Shown: positions 1-9,671, counted from the stretch's first letter. The stretch: DNA of 64,000 bases from Aureimonas ureilytica DSM 18598 = NBRC 106430 (GCF_000382705.1 NZ_ARQE01000005.1:186001-250000), one strand, 5' to 3'. Notes: generated from the sequence alone by a model not told the origin. A program made the numbers and translations.

Positions 1-326
1 AAGACGGAGCGCAGGAGCGCCAGAGCATCGATCCCGCCATGCTCGCCGAAGCGCTTGTCCTCCCAGCCCTGGAGCATTCGCAGGAAGCGCGGATCGACAT
101 CGGAGACTTGAGCCGCCATGCGCCAGCGACCGTCGCGCACCGCAAAGGCCCGAAGCAAGGCTCCGTCCCGCGCTTCCACGAGAAAGCCGGTGTCGGGCGC
201 GCGAAGGGCAGCGGCGCGCGTCGCAACCTCGCGCTCCAGACCTGCCCAACCGGCAAGGCCAAGGCCGGCCACGAGCGCCGCCGCCAGGGCGGCGCCGAGC
301 CTTCGGCGCGGGCTGCGGCGTCCCAT
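1..326 (-). CDS. pbpC: Penicillin-binding protein 1C, N-terminal part (cut by window edge)
   Basis: Reading frame from an ATG at 326 running off the left edge; 108 residues are visible. A basic N-terminus is followed by one hydrophobic segment (about residues 11-30), as in a type II membrane anchor. Residues 89-96 are EDKRFGEH, matching the EDxxFxxH motif I of GT51 peptidoglycan glycosyltransferases, whose Glu is catalytic. It starts 8 bp after the stop of the upstream alpha-2-macroglobulin gene, the known pairing of pbpC with yfhM-type genes. In that family the protein polymerises and cross-links murein in the periplasm, and the neighbouring macroglobulin is thought to protect the cell when the wall is breached. 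The transpeptidase domain lies outside the window, so PBP1C rather than another class A PBP is inferred mainly from the pairing. Confidence 0.85.
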   Translation of the reverse strand, partial: MGRRSPRRRLGAALAAALVAGLGLAGWAGLEREVATRAAALRAPDTGFLVEARDGALLRAFAVRDGRWRMAAQVSDVDPRFLRMLQGWEDKRFGEHGGIDALALLRSV

Positions 327-334
327 CCCTTTCC

Positions 335-3300
335 TCAACGCAAGGGGCCGAGGATCGCGACACGTCCTTCGTCGGTGCGCCCGCGCCGCTCGGGTCGGTA
401 CATGTCTTCCACGATCGCCGCCGGATGCACGAACTCGCCCGGCGACAGGGCGCGCACGACATAGGCAAAGCGCAGGGCGCTCGTGGAACCCGCCGGTTTG
501 TCCACCGCCACGAGGAAGCGATCGGCGCGGAACTCGGTATGCGCCGCCTCGCCGGTCAGTTCCAGAAAGTCCAGCGCGGCGACGTCGCCGCCCTTCAGGA
601 TGGAAGGATTGTCGATCGCCATGCCGGCCGGCAGCGGATCGTCGATCATCAGGCGCGCGGCTTGCCTGTCCACGGGCAGAACGTCGAGAACCGCGACGAG
701 CCGGTCGCCCTGCTTGATCTGACCCGGATCGGCCTCTTCGCCCGACAGCGTGTAGTAGGAGCGCCTGATCTCGTAGCCGGAAGTCTCGGCGGGCGGCGCG
801 ACATCCGGCACGCCGGCCAGCGTCACGGCGGCGGAAACCGGCGCCTCGCCCTGGTTGTCGATGCGCAGGCCCTCCGCGAGCCGCGCGGCGTCGAGCCTGG
901 CCGAATAGCCCCCGCTCTGCGCCGCGCCGTTCACCGCGAGCTTGGGCGGCTGGCGGGCGAGCGCGGCATGGGCGGCGAGGAGCGACCAGACATCCTCCTG
1001 CGTCGACGTGTGGCGCTTGGCCTCGCGCTGCGCGCCGATCGAGGCGATCAGCGGCGTCAGGTCGACGCCCTCGACGCCGGTTTCGATCGCCAGCGTCGCC
1101 ACCGCCGCGCCGTCGCGCAGCGGCGTGCCGTAATCGTCGCGCTCGGCCACGTCGTGTCTGTCCGCCGCGCGCGCGGCGGCCTGGCGCATCAGCGCGCCCG
1201 CGCGGGTGGCGTCGCCATAGAAGGCGAGCGCCGCGCCGAGCTGGGCCTGCGCCAGCGGCGTCTTGAAGCCGGCGGCGGCATTGTCCGCCGTGTAGCGCAG
1301 ATCGCCGATCGCCGCGCGACCGTTGCGGGCGAGGACGTAATAGGCATAGGCCGCCTTGGACCAGTCGGGCTGGTCCGGCAGATAGGCGATCTGGTTGGCG
1401 AGATTGTCGAGCGCCAGCGTCAGCCCTTCGGCCGGCACGTCGTGGCCGGCCTCCTTGGCGCGGGTCAGGAAGTCCGTGACATAGGCGTCGAGCCAGAGAT
1501 CGCCGTTGCCCGGCGCCCAAAGGCCGAAACTGCCCGAAGCGCTCTGATTGGCGAGAACGCCGCGAATGGCGGTGGCCACCCGCTCGCGCACGTCCTCGGT
1601 TCCCGGCAGACCGGCGGCGAGCACCGTTTCGTCGAGATAAAGGAGCGGCAGGGCGCGGCTCGTCAGCTGTTCCGTGCAGCCATAGGGATAGCGATCCAGC
1701 GCGGCGACGACGCCGGCCACATCGAACCCGCCGAAGCGCGTCACCGAAAGCGTGGCGCTGCCGGTGCCCGGCTGGAAGCCGGCAAGGATGTCGGGTCCAA
1801 GCGAAAGCGACGCGCCGGAGGCGATCTCGAAGCGGCTCTTCTTCACGTCGCGCGGCTGGATGGAGCGAACGGGCAGCGCGAAGCTCTTGGTGAGCCGCTC
1901 GCCGCCGGGCGTCGTCAGCGCCAGTTCCAAGGCCCCCTCGCCGGTGCCGAGCGCTTCCACCGGCACGAGAAGACGGGCGCGCCCGTTCTCGGCGAGCACG
2001 AGGTCGGCTTCCGCGTTGTCTTCGATCCGCAACGCCTCGCCGCCGCCCGACAGCGACAGGTGAACCGTGCCGGCCGGGCCTTCCACATGGTTGAGATCGA
2101 TCTGGATGCGCGAGCGGTCGCCGGGGCTGAGGAAGGCCGGCCGGCTGACCTGTGCCACCACGGGATCGCGCACCAGAAGGTCGCGATCCGCCTCGCCGAC
2201 GCCCGAGCGCGACCAGGCGACGGCCATGAGCTTCAAGGTGCCGTTGAAGTCCGGCACGTCGAGCGGCACGCGGGCGCGCCCGTCCGGGCCGACCGCGACG
2301 ACGCCTGAGAACAGGGCGACGAGCTGGTCCATCGGCGGCGGGCGCGATCCGTCGGCGCCCGCGTCGCCGCCCGAGCGCACCGAGCCCGGCGCGCCCTGCA
2401 TCCGGTCGATCAGGCGGGAATAGAGATCGCGGATTTCGACGCCGAGCCGGCGCTGGCCGAAATACCAGCCCTGCGGCGATGGCGGCGTGAATTGGGTGAT
2501 GTTGAGAATGCCGACATCCACCGCCGCGAGCGTCACATAGGCCGTTTCGCCGGGCTGCACATTGCCGAGCTGCAGGCCGATATCGAGCGTTGTGCGCGGC
2601 GTGATGCGCTCGGGCGCGTCGATGGCGACGGTGAGCGCACGTGTCCCCGGCTCGACGCCGGCATGGGCGAGGCCGAGCGCGCGGCCGGGCATGCGTTTCT
2701 CGGCGATCTCCATCGGGCGATACAGGACCGCCACGACATAGGCGCTCGGCCCCCAGTCGCGCGTCACGTCCAGCGCGACGTCGCCGCCGCCGGCGGGAAT
2801 GTCGGCCGCGACACGCGCGACGACGCGCTCGTCCATGACGAGCACTTCCGCCTTGCCGGCAAAGCGCGGCTCGATATGGACGATGGCCTTATCGCCCACC
2901 ACATAGCGCGGCTTGTCGAGCGAGACTTTCAGGATGTCGGGCGTTTCCATGGAGCGCGCGGCGACATACCAGCCCGCCTCGAACCCGACGCTCGCGGGCA
3001 GCGCCTCGCCGCTCGGGTCGGTGAGGATCAGCTCGTAGCTGCCCCAGGCGACGGGCACCGAAAGCCGCGCCGTATCGGCGGCGCCGAGATCGGCCCGGCC
3101 GCTCGCGACGCGCTCGCGCCGCTCGATCGGCTCGTAGTTCCACCGCCCATTGGCGGAATACCATTGGAAGTCGGTGGAGACCTTGTTCAGCACCCATTCG
3201 ACGCCCGCCCGCGCCATGCGCGCGCCGTCCGCGCCGACGGCGATCAGCTCGAACCCGCCTTGCGAATTCTCACTGAGCGCGCCATCGAAGAGCGGGCGCA

Positions 3301-5812
3301 CGCCAAGGCGAGCCTTCTCGCCGCGAACGGGCCGCGACACGCTGCGCTCCACCGGCCGGCCGCCCGCATCCGTCACGCGAAGCTGGATCGACGCCTTGAT
3401 CGGCTTGGTGGTCGCTGGCATCTCCAAGGGCGCGAGCGCGACGGAGACCGCGCCGTCCTCGCCGGTCGGATCGGCCTCGAAGGGCTGGCGCACCAGCGTC
3501 GGCTGGTCGTCCTTCAGGCCGAAGCGATAGGTCGGATAGGCTTCGAGCGTGTCCGTCGCGGTCAGCACCGTTTCGCCGGAGACGCCGAGCCCCACTGCGG
3601 GCGCGCCGAAGAGGTAGCGCACCGAAACGTCGAGCGCGGGAGGCGCGGCCGGGTCGATCGGCGCATCCGCCAGCGTCAGGTCGAAATCGATCTTTTCGGG
3701 CTCGAAATCCTCGACGCGCAGGCTCGTCGTGGCGAGCGCCGCCGCCTTCGGGTCGGTGTGAAGGGCGAGCTTCCAGAGGCCGCGCATGGCGCCGCCCCCG
3801 AGCGGCACGTCGAAGGCGAGGCCCCCGGCGTCCTTGGCCTGGAGAACCATGCGGCGATCCTCCATCCCGTCCGGGCGCGTCAGGATCGCGGTGACGGTGA
3901 GGTTCTCGGCGGCGCGGCCGAGCGCATCGCGGAGGAGCGCGGTGACATGGGCGGTGTCGCCGGCGCGATAGATGCCGCGTTCCGTGGTCAGGAACACGTC
4001 CAGCGCGCCGGCCGGCTCGCGCCCCTCGACGCCCCGGTCGGTCAGATCGAAGGGCGCGGCGGTGAGGTCGAGGAAGGAGAAGTCGCCTTCCGCCCCGTTC
4101 GCCATGAGAAGCGCCGGCCGGTCGCCGCCGGTGCCCTTCAGAAGGCCCGGCGCGAGGCGCGCATGGCCCGCCGCGTCGGTCTCGACGCTGCCGAGAATCT
4201 CGTTGTTGGCGGCGACGAGATCGAGCTTCAGGCCCGGCATCGGCTCGGCCGAGCCGAGCGAGCGGGCGATGACGTGGAACCCGTCCTGCCCCGAAAAGCT
4301 CGTGAGGCCGATATCGGTGAGCACGAACCATTGCGTCGCCGGCGTGTCGTCGGTGCCGCGCGCGTTCTTGGGCTTGGCGGAGAGGATGTAAACGCCCGGC
4401 TGGCGCTCCTTGAGGATCGCGGCGACGGGAATGGCCGTCGTCACCTCCTCGTTGGCGACGCGCTTGACGTCCACGAAGCCGGTCCAGACCTCCTCGCCGT
4501 CATTGCCCTTCACCTCGTCGATCTCGTAGGTGGCGAGCTGGCCGAGAAAGCGGCTTGCGCCGATCGTTCGCGCCAGGGCCCGGTCGCCGATGCGCAGCAG
4601 CCGCGCCTCGATCGTGTCGGTGTTGACGCTGGTGATCGGCATGGAGGCCTCGCCCCCCGCCGGCAGGACATAGGCATTGCCCGACAGGCGCACGGAGGGA
4701 TCGCGGTCGCGCACATAGACCGAGATTTCGGCGCTCCGGGCGAGGACCTCGCCGCTTGCCGCCGCAATGCCCTTGCGCGCCACGATCCGGTAGCGCGCGC
4801 CATGCGTGACGCCATCGACGCAGATCTGCGAGCCCGTCGCCGAGACGGGCAGCGTGTCGCCGCCCTCGACCTTGACGAAGTCGCCCGCCCCCTCGCCCGC
4901 CGTGAGCGAGGGGCTCAGGGGCTCGGAGAAGTTCAGGCAGATGCGCGGCTGCGCGGCGTTGTTGTCCACCGTGTTGTCGACGATGCGGAACCCGTGTTCG
5001 GCGACGGCGGCGTCGAGGCGCTTGCGCGCGTCGGGTCGCTCGGTGATGGCGAGCGCCGCGCGCCACGTGCGGATGGCCTCTTTCCAGTTCTCGTCGGCCG
5101 CGAATCCTTGCGCGACGAAATCCAGCGCGGCGGCCTTCTGGCGGTCCTCGGCGGCCGTCAGATAGGCGTTGATCGCGGCGGGCTGGCGCGCGTCCCGCGC
5201 GGCCTGCATCGCGTCGGACTCGCCGGAGTCGAATTCGAGGCTCGACAGGGCGAGGCCGAGCCAGGCTCGGGCCGATTGCGGATCGCGCCGCAGGGCCTCG
5301 CGATAGCTCGCCATGGCCGCGCCGAAGTCGCGCCGCTCCAGCGCGGCGTCGGCATGGGGCCAGAGCGCCTCGCCCGAGGGGATGGCGGCGTCGCGCTCCT
5401 CCTCGGCGAGCCCCAGGCGAAACTGGCGCGCGGCGTCGAGGCTCTCGCGAGACAGGAAGGCGAGGTCCGCTTCCCGCTCGCGCGGGTCACGGGCGGCGGC
5501 CGTGGAGGCGAGCGTGATGCGGCCCGACACGACGCCAGAGGCGGCGCGCAGCTCACCCACATCGCTTTTCAGGAAGCACCAGCCCTTGGCGGTGTTGAAG
5601 GTGAAGGCGCGGCACTGGTTGTCGGCAAGGCAGGCCGTTTCGCAGAGATTCTGATCGGCATCCTTCAGGATGTCGTAGTCGTGCCCGTAATAATCGGCGT
5701 TGCGCGCCGGCACGATCTGGCGCTCGCTCTCCTGCGCAAGACCGAGGCCGGGGAGCGCTGCGACCGCGACCCACCCGAGAACAAGCCCCTGCCAAAGCCG
5801 TGCGATGCGCAT
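335..5812 (-). CDS. Bacterial alpha-2-macroglobulin family protein (thioester type)
   Basis: An 1825-residue exported protein. Residues 1-26 form a signal peptide ending GLGLA before QE, with no lipobox cysteine, so it is probably soluble or loosely bound in the periplasm. A Cys-rich PAN/apple-like module follows (about 34-85), then TPR-like helices (about 150-255), then a long run of macroglobulin beta domains. The segment TTERGIYRAGDTAHV near residue 605 is typical of the A2M N-terminal family. The thioester motif is Cys1379-Thr-Glu-Gln1382 (CTEQ), so the bait-and-trap chemistry should be intact. An AGGAGGGG ribosome site precedes the ATG. pbpC follows after 8 bp. The family traps attacking proteases in the periplasm; that role is inferred from family membership. 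The size fits the large yfhM class. Confidence 0.93.
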   Translation of the reverse strand: MRIARLWQGLVLGWVAVAALPGLGLAQESERQIVPARNADYYGHDYDILKDADQNLCETACLADNQCRAFTFNTAKGWCFLKSDVGELRAASGVVSGRITLASTAAARDPREREADLAFLSRESLDAARQFRLGLAEEERDAAIPSGEALWPHADAALERRDFGAAMASYREALRRDPQSARAWLGLALSSLEFDSGESDAMQAARDARQPAAINAYLTAAEDRQKAAALDFVAQGFAADENWKEAIRTWRAALAITERPDARKRLDAAVAEHGFRIVDNTVDNNAAQPRICLNFSEPLSPSLTAGEGAGDFVKVEGGDTLPVSATGSQICVDGVTHGARYRIVARKGIAAASGEVLARSAEISVYVRDRDPSVRLSGNAYVLPAGGEASMPITSVNTDTIEARLLRIGDRALARTIGASRFLGQLATYEIDEVKGNDGEEVWTGFVDVKRVANEEVTTAIPVAAILKERQPGVYILSAKPKNARGTDDTPATQWFVLTDIGLTSFSGQDGFHVIARSLGSAEPMPGLKLDLVAANNEILGSVETDAAGHARLAPGLLKGTGGDRPALLMANGAEGDFSFLDLTAAPFDLTDRGVEGREPAGALDVFLTTERGIYRAGDTAHVTALLRDALGRAAENLTVTAILTRPDGMEDRRMVLQAKDAGGLAFDVPLGGGAMRGLWKLALHTDPKAAALATTSLRVEDFEPEKIDFDLTLADAPIDPAAPPALDVSVRYLFGAPAVGLGVSGETVLTATDTLEAYPTYRFGLKDDQPTLVRQPFEADPTGEDGAVSVALAPLEMPATTKPIKASIQLRVTDAGGRPVERSVSRPVRGEKARLGVRPLFDGALSENSQGGFELIAVGADGARMARAGVEWVLNKVSTDFQWYSANGRWNYEPIERRERVASGRADLGAADTARLSVPVAWGSYELILTDPSGEALPASVGFEAGWYVAARSMETPDILKVSLDKPRYVVGDKAIVHIEPRFAGKAEVLVMDERVVARVAADIPAGGGDVALDVTRDWGPSAYVVAVLYRPMEIAEKRMPGRALGLAHAGVEPGTRALTVAIDAPERITPRTTLDIGLQLGNVQPGETAYVTLAAVDVGILNITQFTPPSPQGWYFGQRRLGVEIRDLYSRLIDRMQGAPGSVRSGGDAGADGSRPPPMDQLVALFSGVVAVGPDGRARVPLDVPDFNGTLKLMAVAWSRSGVGEADRDLLVRDPVVAQVSRPAFLSPGDRSRIQIDLNHVEGPAGTVHLSLSGGGEALRIEDNAEADLVLAENGRARLLVPVEALGTGEGALELALTTPGGERLTKSFALPVRSIQPRDVKKSRFEIASGASLSLGPDILAGFQPGTGSATLSVTRFGGFDVAGVVAALDRYPYGCTEQLTSRALPLLYLDETVLAAGLPGTEDVRERVATAIRGVLANQSASGSFGLWAPGNGDLWLDAYVTDFLTRAKEAGHDVPAEGLTLALDNLANQIAYLPDQPDWSKAAYAYYVLARNGRAAIGDLRYTADNAAAGFKTPLAQAQLGAALAFYGDATRAGALMRQAAARAADRHDVAERDDYGTPLRDGAAVATLAIETGVEGVDLTPLIASIGAQREAKRHTSTQEDVWSLLAAHAALARQPPKLAVNGAAQSGGYSARLDAARLAEGLRIDNQGEAPVSAAVTLAGVPDVAPPAETSGYEIRRSYYTLSGEEADPGQIKQGDRLVAVLDVLPVDRQAARLMIDDPLPAGMAIDNPSILKGGDVAALDFLELTGEAAHTEFRADRFLVAVDKPAGSTSALRFAYVVRALSPGEFVHPAAIVEDMYRPERRGRTDEGRVAILGPLR

Positions 5813-5908
5813 TGCCGCCCCTCCTGCGATCCCCGGCGGGAGCCTAGAAGCTGGCGCGTGGTTTGAACAGGCCTTGAGCCTTACGATCGGGGCGGACCGG
5901 GCGGCGTT

Positions 5909-6703
5909 TCACGCTTCGGCAATGTCGAGCCGATGACCGTCCGGGTCGCGCAACGCGCGCGGAGCGTCGCCGTCTCGCGCCGGCACGCCTTCGAGGCGGA
6001 GCACCGTCGCCAGCACCGAACCGTCCGGCGCGGGCGCGGAAAGGCCGGGCGGGTCGCGGTAGCACAGAAGCTCCAGATGCGGCGGCGCGCCGCCGGCCGG
6101 GCGCAGCGTCGTCACCTCGACCAGCGCCTCTTCGAGCGCGAGCCCGTCGAGCCGCGCCTGTTCCACGCCCCGGTTGAGATGGCGCTCCGAGGGGTCGAAG
6201 CCGAGGCCGCGATAGAAGGCGATGGCTTCGTCGGTCTGCGAAACGGTGATCGCCGAATGGTCGACCCCTCGAAACACCGCTCCACCCTGCGCCTGCCAGA
6301 TCTCCGGCACTTGGCCCGGCGCGAACTGGAGAAGCTCCAGCGGGTGGCCGTCCGGGTCGCGAAACTTGAAGGCCGTCGCCCCGCCGGAGGCTTGCGGCAG
6401 CTGTTCCGGCCCATTCCGCGAGATGGGCGACCAGACGTGTGATTGCCGAAGCCGCGCCATGGCGGCGTCCATGTCGGCGACGATGATCGCGCAATGCTGG
6501 AAGCCGGTGGCGTTGGAGGGCGCGGGCGCCGCCGGCGCGCCTGACGCGAGCACGAGTTCGATCCGCTGATTGCCGAGGCGGATCACGCGCCGCGCAGTCT
6601 CGCGCGTCTCTCGCACGCAACCGAAGGCTTCGACATAGAACGCTTCCGTCGCGTCGAGATCGACGCACGGGAGCCGGATCGCGGCGATGCGAGTCCCGCT
6701 CAT
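5909..6703 (-). CDS. VOC (glyoxalase/bleomycin-resistance) family protein, two modules
   Basis: The 264-residue protein holds two vicinal-oxygen-chelate modules. The first begins near residue 4 (RIAAIRLPCVDLDATEAFY), the second near residue 128 (GVDHSAITVSQTDEAIAFY). The ATG at 6703 is chosen because it overlaps the SMP-30 gene's stop as ATGA; the open frame continues upstream but only inside that gene. VOC proteins bind a metal between paired modules and act as lyases, dioxygenases, isomerases or drug-binding proteins; the substrate cannot be read from the sequence. It is the last gene of a four-gene operon with DoxX, cupin and SMP-30 proteins, suggesting a role in small-molecule oxidation or detoxification. 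Confidence 0.85.
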   Translation of the reverse strand: MSGTRIAAIRLPCVDLDATEAFYVEAFGCVRETRETARRVIRLGNQRIELVLASGAPAAPAPSNATGFQHCAIIVADMDAAMARLRQSHVWSPISRNGPEQLPQASGGATAFKFRDPDGHPLELLQFAPGQVPEIWQAQGGAVFRGVDHSAITVSQTDEAIAFYRGLGFDPSERHLNRGVEQARLDGLALEEALVEVTTLRPAGGAPPHLELLCYRDPPGLSAPAPDGSVLATVLRLEGVPARDGDAPRALRDPDGHRLDIAEA

Positions 6704-7617
6704 GGCCAGCGCGCCCCGCGCCGGTTCAGGAATACGGCATAGAGCGAATGGCTGACGCCGATGAAGAGCCGGTTGAGATGCGGCGAGCCGCCGAAGCAGA
6801 GGTTCGACACCGTGCCGGGAAGGTGGATGCGGCCGAGGAGTTCGCCCTCCGGCGACAGGCAATGCACGCCGTCGCCCGCGCTCGCCCAGACATTGCCGTC
6901 CTCGTCGATCGCCATCCCGTCCGTGTAGCCGGGCGAGACCTTGGCGAAGTCCCTGACGGACGTGAGCGAGCGCCCGTCCGCCCCGACATCGAAGACCCGG
7001 AGCACCTGGACCGGATCGCCCTTCGTCTGGTCGCCGGTTTCGGCGACATAGAGTCGCCGCTCGTCCGGCGAGAAGGCGATGCCGTTCGGTCCGTCGAACG
7101 CGTCGGACAGAAGCGTCAGCTCGCTCGAATCCGGGTCCAGCCGATAGACGCCCGGCGCGGTTTCGGACGCCTGCCGCGTGCCCTCGAAATCGTTGGAAAT
7201 GCCGTAGACGGGATCGGTGAACCAGATCGTGCCGTCGCTCTTCACCACGACGTCGTTGGGCGAGTTCAGCCGCCGGCCCTCGAAACGGTCGGCGAGCACG
7301 CGCACGCTCCCGTCATGCTCGACGCGGCACAGGGCGCGTTCGCGGTTGGAGCAGAAGACGACGCGGCCCTGCCGGTCGCGCGCCTGCCCGTTGGCCTGGC
7401 CGGAGGGAAAGCGCCAGACCGACAGGCCGCCCGTTTCGCTCCACATCAGCGTCCGGTCGCGCGGCAGGTCCTGGAACAGGAGCGTGTTCCAGTCGCCCAT
7501 CCAGACGAGCCCTTCGATCCAGCGGATGCCGTCCGCCAGTTTCTCGATCGGCGCGTTGCCGAGAACATATTGCGCAAAGCGCTTGTCGATGATGTCGAAG
7601 CCGGTGTCCTCGCTCAT
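6700..7617 (-). CDS. SMP-30/gluconolactonase/LRE family hydrolase
   Basis: A 305-residue beta-propeller protein. RWIEGLVWMGDWNTLLFQDL near the N-terminus carries the metal-binding Glu of the family. NSPNDVVVKSDGTIWFTDPVYG and DGPNGIAFSPDERRLYVAET are the characteristic propeller repeats with the Asn/Asp metal ligands. Members are divalent-metal lactonases such as gluconolactonase; the sugar or lactone used here is unknown. It is third in the operon: a 10-bp gap separates it from the cupin gene and an ATGA overlap joins it to the VOC gene. No signal peptide is seen, so it is probably cytoplasmic. Confidence 0.9.
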   Translation of the reverse strand: MSEDTGFDIIDKRFAQYVLGNAPIEKLADGIRWIEGLVWMGDWNTLLFQDLPRDRTLMWSETGGLSVWRFPSGQANGQARDRQGRVVFCSNRERALCRVEHDGSVRVLADRFEGRRLNSPNDVVVKSDGTIWFTDPVYGISNDFEGTRQASETAPGVYRLDPDSSELTLLSDAFDGPNGIAFSPDERRLYVAETGDQTKGDPVQVLRVFDVGADGRSLTSVRDFAKVSPGYTDGMAIDEDGNVWASAGDGVHCLSPEGELLGRIHLPGTVSNLCFGGSPHLNRLFIGVSHSLYAVFLNRRGARWP

Positions 7618-7627
7618 GCCGGCGCCC

Positions 7628-8074
7628 TCAGCGGAAGCGGCAGGGCGTCGTCTCGTCCCGCGCCGTGTCGAACTGCACCACCATCAGAACCGCCGGCTCG
7701 TCGCCCACCGTGCCGGACTTGTGCCCTTTGCGCCCGTCCTTTTCGCGCGTGCCCTGGTCCTCGCCGAAGGAAATCTCGCCCGGTCCCATCTCGACCCGCG
7801 TGCCGTCCATGCTTTCCACATACCAGCGGCCCGACAGGGGGATGATCCATTGCGGCGCGGGGTTCTCGTGCCACGCCCCTTCCCAGCCGACCGGCTGTAC
7901 CGTGACCATCACGGTCATCCCGTCGTGATGCTTCTGGCCCTGCCATTGCGGGCTCGCGGGCGGCTGCATGGATTTCAGCTCGAACTCGGTCATCTCGCAG
8001 CGCGTCTGGCGGCTGACGCCGTCGGCGTCGGTGTGGAGATGCCAATAGGGAACGCGGGGGCTCTGGTCGCTCAA
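7628..8074 (-). CDS. Cupin domain protein
   Basis: A 148-residue single-cupin protein. The stretch WHENPAPQWIIPLSGRWYVE followed by GPGEISFGED has the two-part cupin beta-barrel pattern, although the usual His-rich first motif is incomplete. The start is a TTG at 8074 that overlaps the DoxX stop codon as TTGA, with AAGGAG placed about 8 bases upstream. A longer ATG frame at 8093 is out of phase and encodes an unrelated Arg-rich shadow. Its function is unknown. In this operon it may be a metal-dependent isomerase, dioxygenase or sensor acting on the same small molecule as its SMP-30 and VOC neighbours. Confidence 0.8.
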   Translation of the reverse strand: MSDQSPRVPYWHLHTDADGVSRQTRCEMTEFELKSMQPPASPQWQGQKHHDGMTVMVTVQPVGWEGAWHENPAPQWIIPLSGRWYVESMDGTRVEMGPGEISFGEDQGTREKDGRKGHKSGTVGDEPAVLMVVQFDTARDETTPCRFR

Positions 8075-8541
8075 AACGCGGCTCCTTGTTCATAGGGATG
8101 GGTGGACGACAGGGGATCGGCGAAGAAATGCCCGGCCTCGCCGGCCTGCGTGCCGAAGGTGATCAGGAGGAAGCCACCGGCCACGGCGAAGTTCTTCAGG
8201 AAGTCCCACATGGTCTCGCGCCCCTTGGAGGGGCCGCGCAGGCGAAAGTCGGGCGCGCGCCAGAACTGCTTGAAGAGAACCGCCGTCGCCGCGCAGTAGC
8301 CGGCGAGGATGAAGGCGGCGAGCCGGTCGGCGACGCCGGTGAGAACGCCGAGCGACATCACGACCTCCACGAAGAGGCCGGTGAGGATCAGGGCTCGGGC
8401 GAGCGTGGCGTTGCTCGTCGCCTGACCCGCCTGACCGACGGCGGCGCCGAAGTTCAGCACCTTGTCGAGCGCGCTGAAGGGCAGGAACAGAAGCACGAGC
8501 GACAAGCGGCTCGCAAAGATCAGGAACATCTCGAAGGTCAT
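8071..8541 (-). CDS. DoxX family membrane protein
   Basis: A 156-residue protein with about four hydrophobic segments: FASRLSLVLLFLPFSALDKV, LARALILTGLFVEVVMSLGV, AAFILAGYCAATAVLFKQFW and a C-terminal FAVAGGFLLITFGTQAG. This matches the small DoxX-like family, named for a thiosulfate:quinone oxidoreductase subunit but mostly of unknown function. AGGGGGCCTC precedes the ATG. It is the first gene of the minus-strand operon, and the promoter should lie in the 188-bp divergent gap before the RsmC-like gene. Its place in the membrane could couple oxidation by the downstream enzymes to the quinone pool, but that is speculation. Confidence 0.85.
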   Translation of the reverse strand: MTFEMFLIFASRLSLVLLFLPFSALDKVLNFGAAVGQAGQATSNATLARALILTGLFVEVVMSLGVLTGVADRLAAFILAGYCAATAVLFKQFWRAPDFRLRGPSKGRETMWDFLKNFAVAGGFLLITFGTQAGEAGHFFADPLSSTHPYEQGAAF

Positions 8542-8729
8542 GAGGCCCCCTCAGGTTTCGCCGGCGCGCCCGCCCCTCCCCGGATCGTGCGCCGGCTCTG
8601 GAACGCGACACGCGGCCCCTGGCTCCCGACCTGTCGTCGATTTAACCTCCGCACACCGCTCGCGGTGAGCCCATGCGCCGCTGGGCCTCGGTCCAACCGG
8701 GGGCTTTTGGCACGCGCCGCAAAGCTGCT

Positions 8730-9671
8730 ATGGCTCCGCGCGTGATAGAGATCGATCCCCCCGCCCCCTCGCCCCGCAGCGCCGTTTACGGAATGCCGCC
8801 GCTCGACCTCGTGGACGTGCCGGACGGCGCGCGGCAGGTCTCGCCCCTTCATCCCGGCGCGGACGCGCTGGAAGCGCTGCCCGACGCCACGTTGGCTGAG
8901 ATCGTGATCGCCGCGCCGCCCGGCTCGATCGAGCGGCGCTTCGTGCTCGCCCAGGCGCTGCGCGCGCTCGAGCCCGGCGGCGCGCTGACGGCGCTCGGCG
9001 CCAAGGACAAGGGCGGCCAGCGCCTGCGCGCCGAGCTCGAAGCCTTCGGCTGCGACGTGGCGGAGCGCTCCAAGGCGCGCCAGCGCATCTGCGTGGCGAC
9101 GCGCCCGGCCGCGCCGACAGGCCTTGCCGAGGCGATCCGCGAGGGCGCGCCGGCAATGGTCGAGGAGATCGGCCTTCGATCGCAGCCGGGCGTCTTCTCC
9201 TGGAACCGCGTGGACCCCGGCTCGGCGCTTCTTCTGGCGCATCTGCCGGCCTTCGCGGGACGCGGCGCCGATCTCGGCGCGGGGCTCGGCATTCTCTCGC
9301 GCGCCGTTCTCGCCTCCTCGAAGGTCGAGGAACTGACCCTCGTGGAACTCGACCGGCGCGCCGTGGAAGCCTCGCGGCAGAACGTCGATGATCCGCGCGC
9401 CCGCTTCCTATGGGCCGACGCGCGAGAGGCGGCGCTTGCCGCTCTCGACTTCGTCGTGTCGAACCCGCCCTTCCATGCGGAGGGGATCGAGGATCGCGGC
9501 CTCGGCCAGAGCTTCATCACGGCGGCGGCGCGGATGCTGCGCCGCTCCGGCACGCTCCTTCTCGTCGCCAACCGGCACATGCCCTACGAGGCGGTGCTGC
9601 GCTCGGCCTTCCGCAGCGTGGACGTGACGGCCGAGGCGGCCGGCTACAAGATTTTCGAAGCGCGCAAATGA
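8730..9671 (+). CDS. RsmC-like class I SAM methyltransferase (rRNA guanine-N2)
   Basis: A 313-residue two-domain methyltransferase. A degenerate N-terminal half (to about residue 145) precedes a catalytic half with the SAM-binding ADLGAGLGILSRAVL and the SNPPFH motif, the NPPF/Y signature of methylases acting on base amino groups. This layout is that of RsmC/RsmD-type 16S rRNA m2G methyltransferases. The start is the ATG at 8730; the in-frame ATG at 8673 adds 19 residues unlike the family. The stop overlaps the next gene as ATGA, so the two rRNA-modifying enzymes are translationally coupled. The exact target base is not proven. Confidence 0.85.
   Translation: MAPRVIEIDPPAPSPRSAVYGMPPLDLVDVPDGARQVSPLHPGADALEALPDATLAEIVIAAPPGSIERRFVLAQALRALEPGGALTALGAKDKGGQRLRAELEAFGCDVAERSKARQRICVATRPAAPTGLAEAIREGAPAMVEEIGLRSQPGVFSWNRVDPGSALLLAHLPAFAGRGADLGAGLGILSRAVLASSKVEELTLVELDRRAVEASRQNVDDPRARFLWADAREAALAALDFVVSNPPFHAEGIEDRGLGQSFITAAARMLRRSGTLLLVANRHMPYEAVLRSAFRSVDVTAEAAGYKIFEARK

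Noticed and set aside
2492-5866. 1124-residue plus-strand open frame
   Set aside because: It is antisense to the alpha-2-macroglobulin gene, His/Arg/Ala-rich with no recognisable domain, an effect of high third-position GC.
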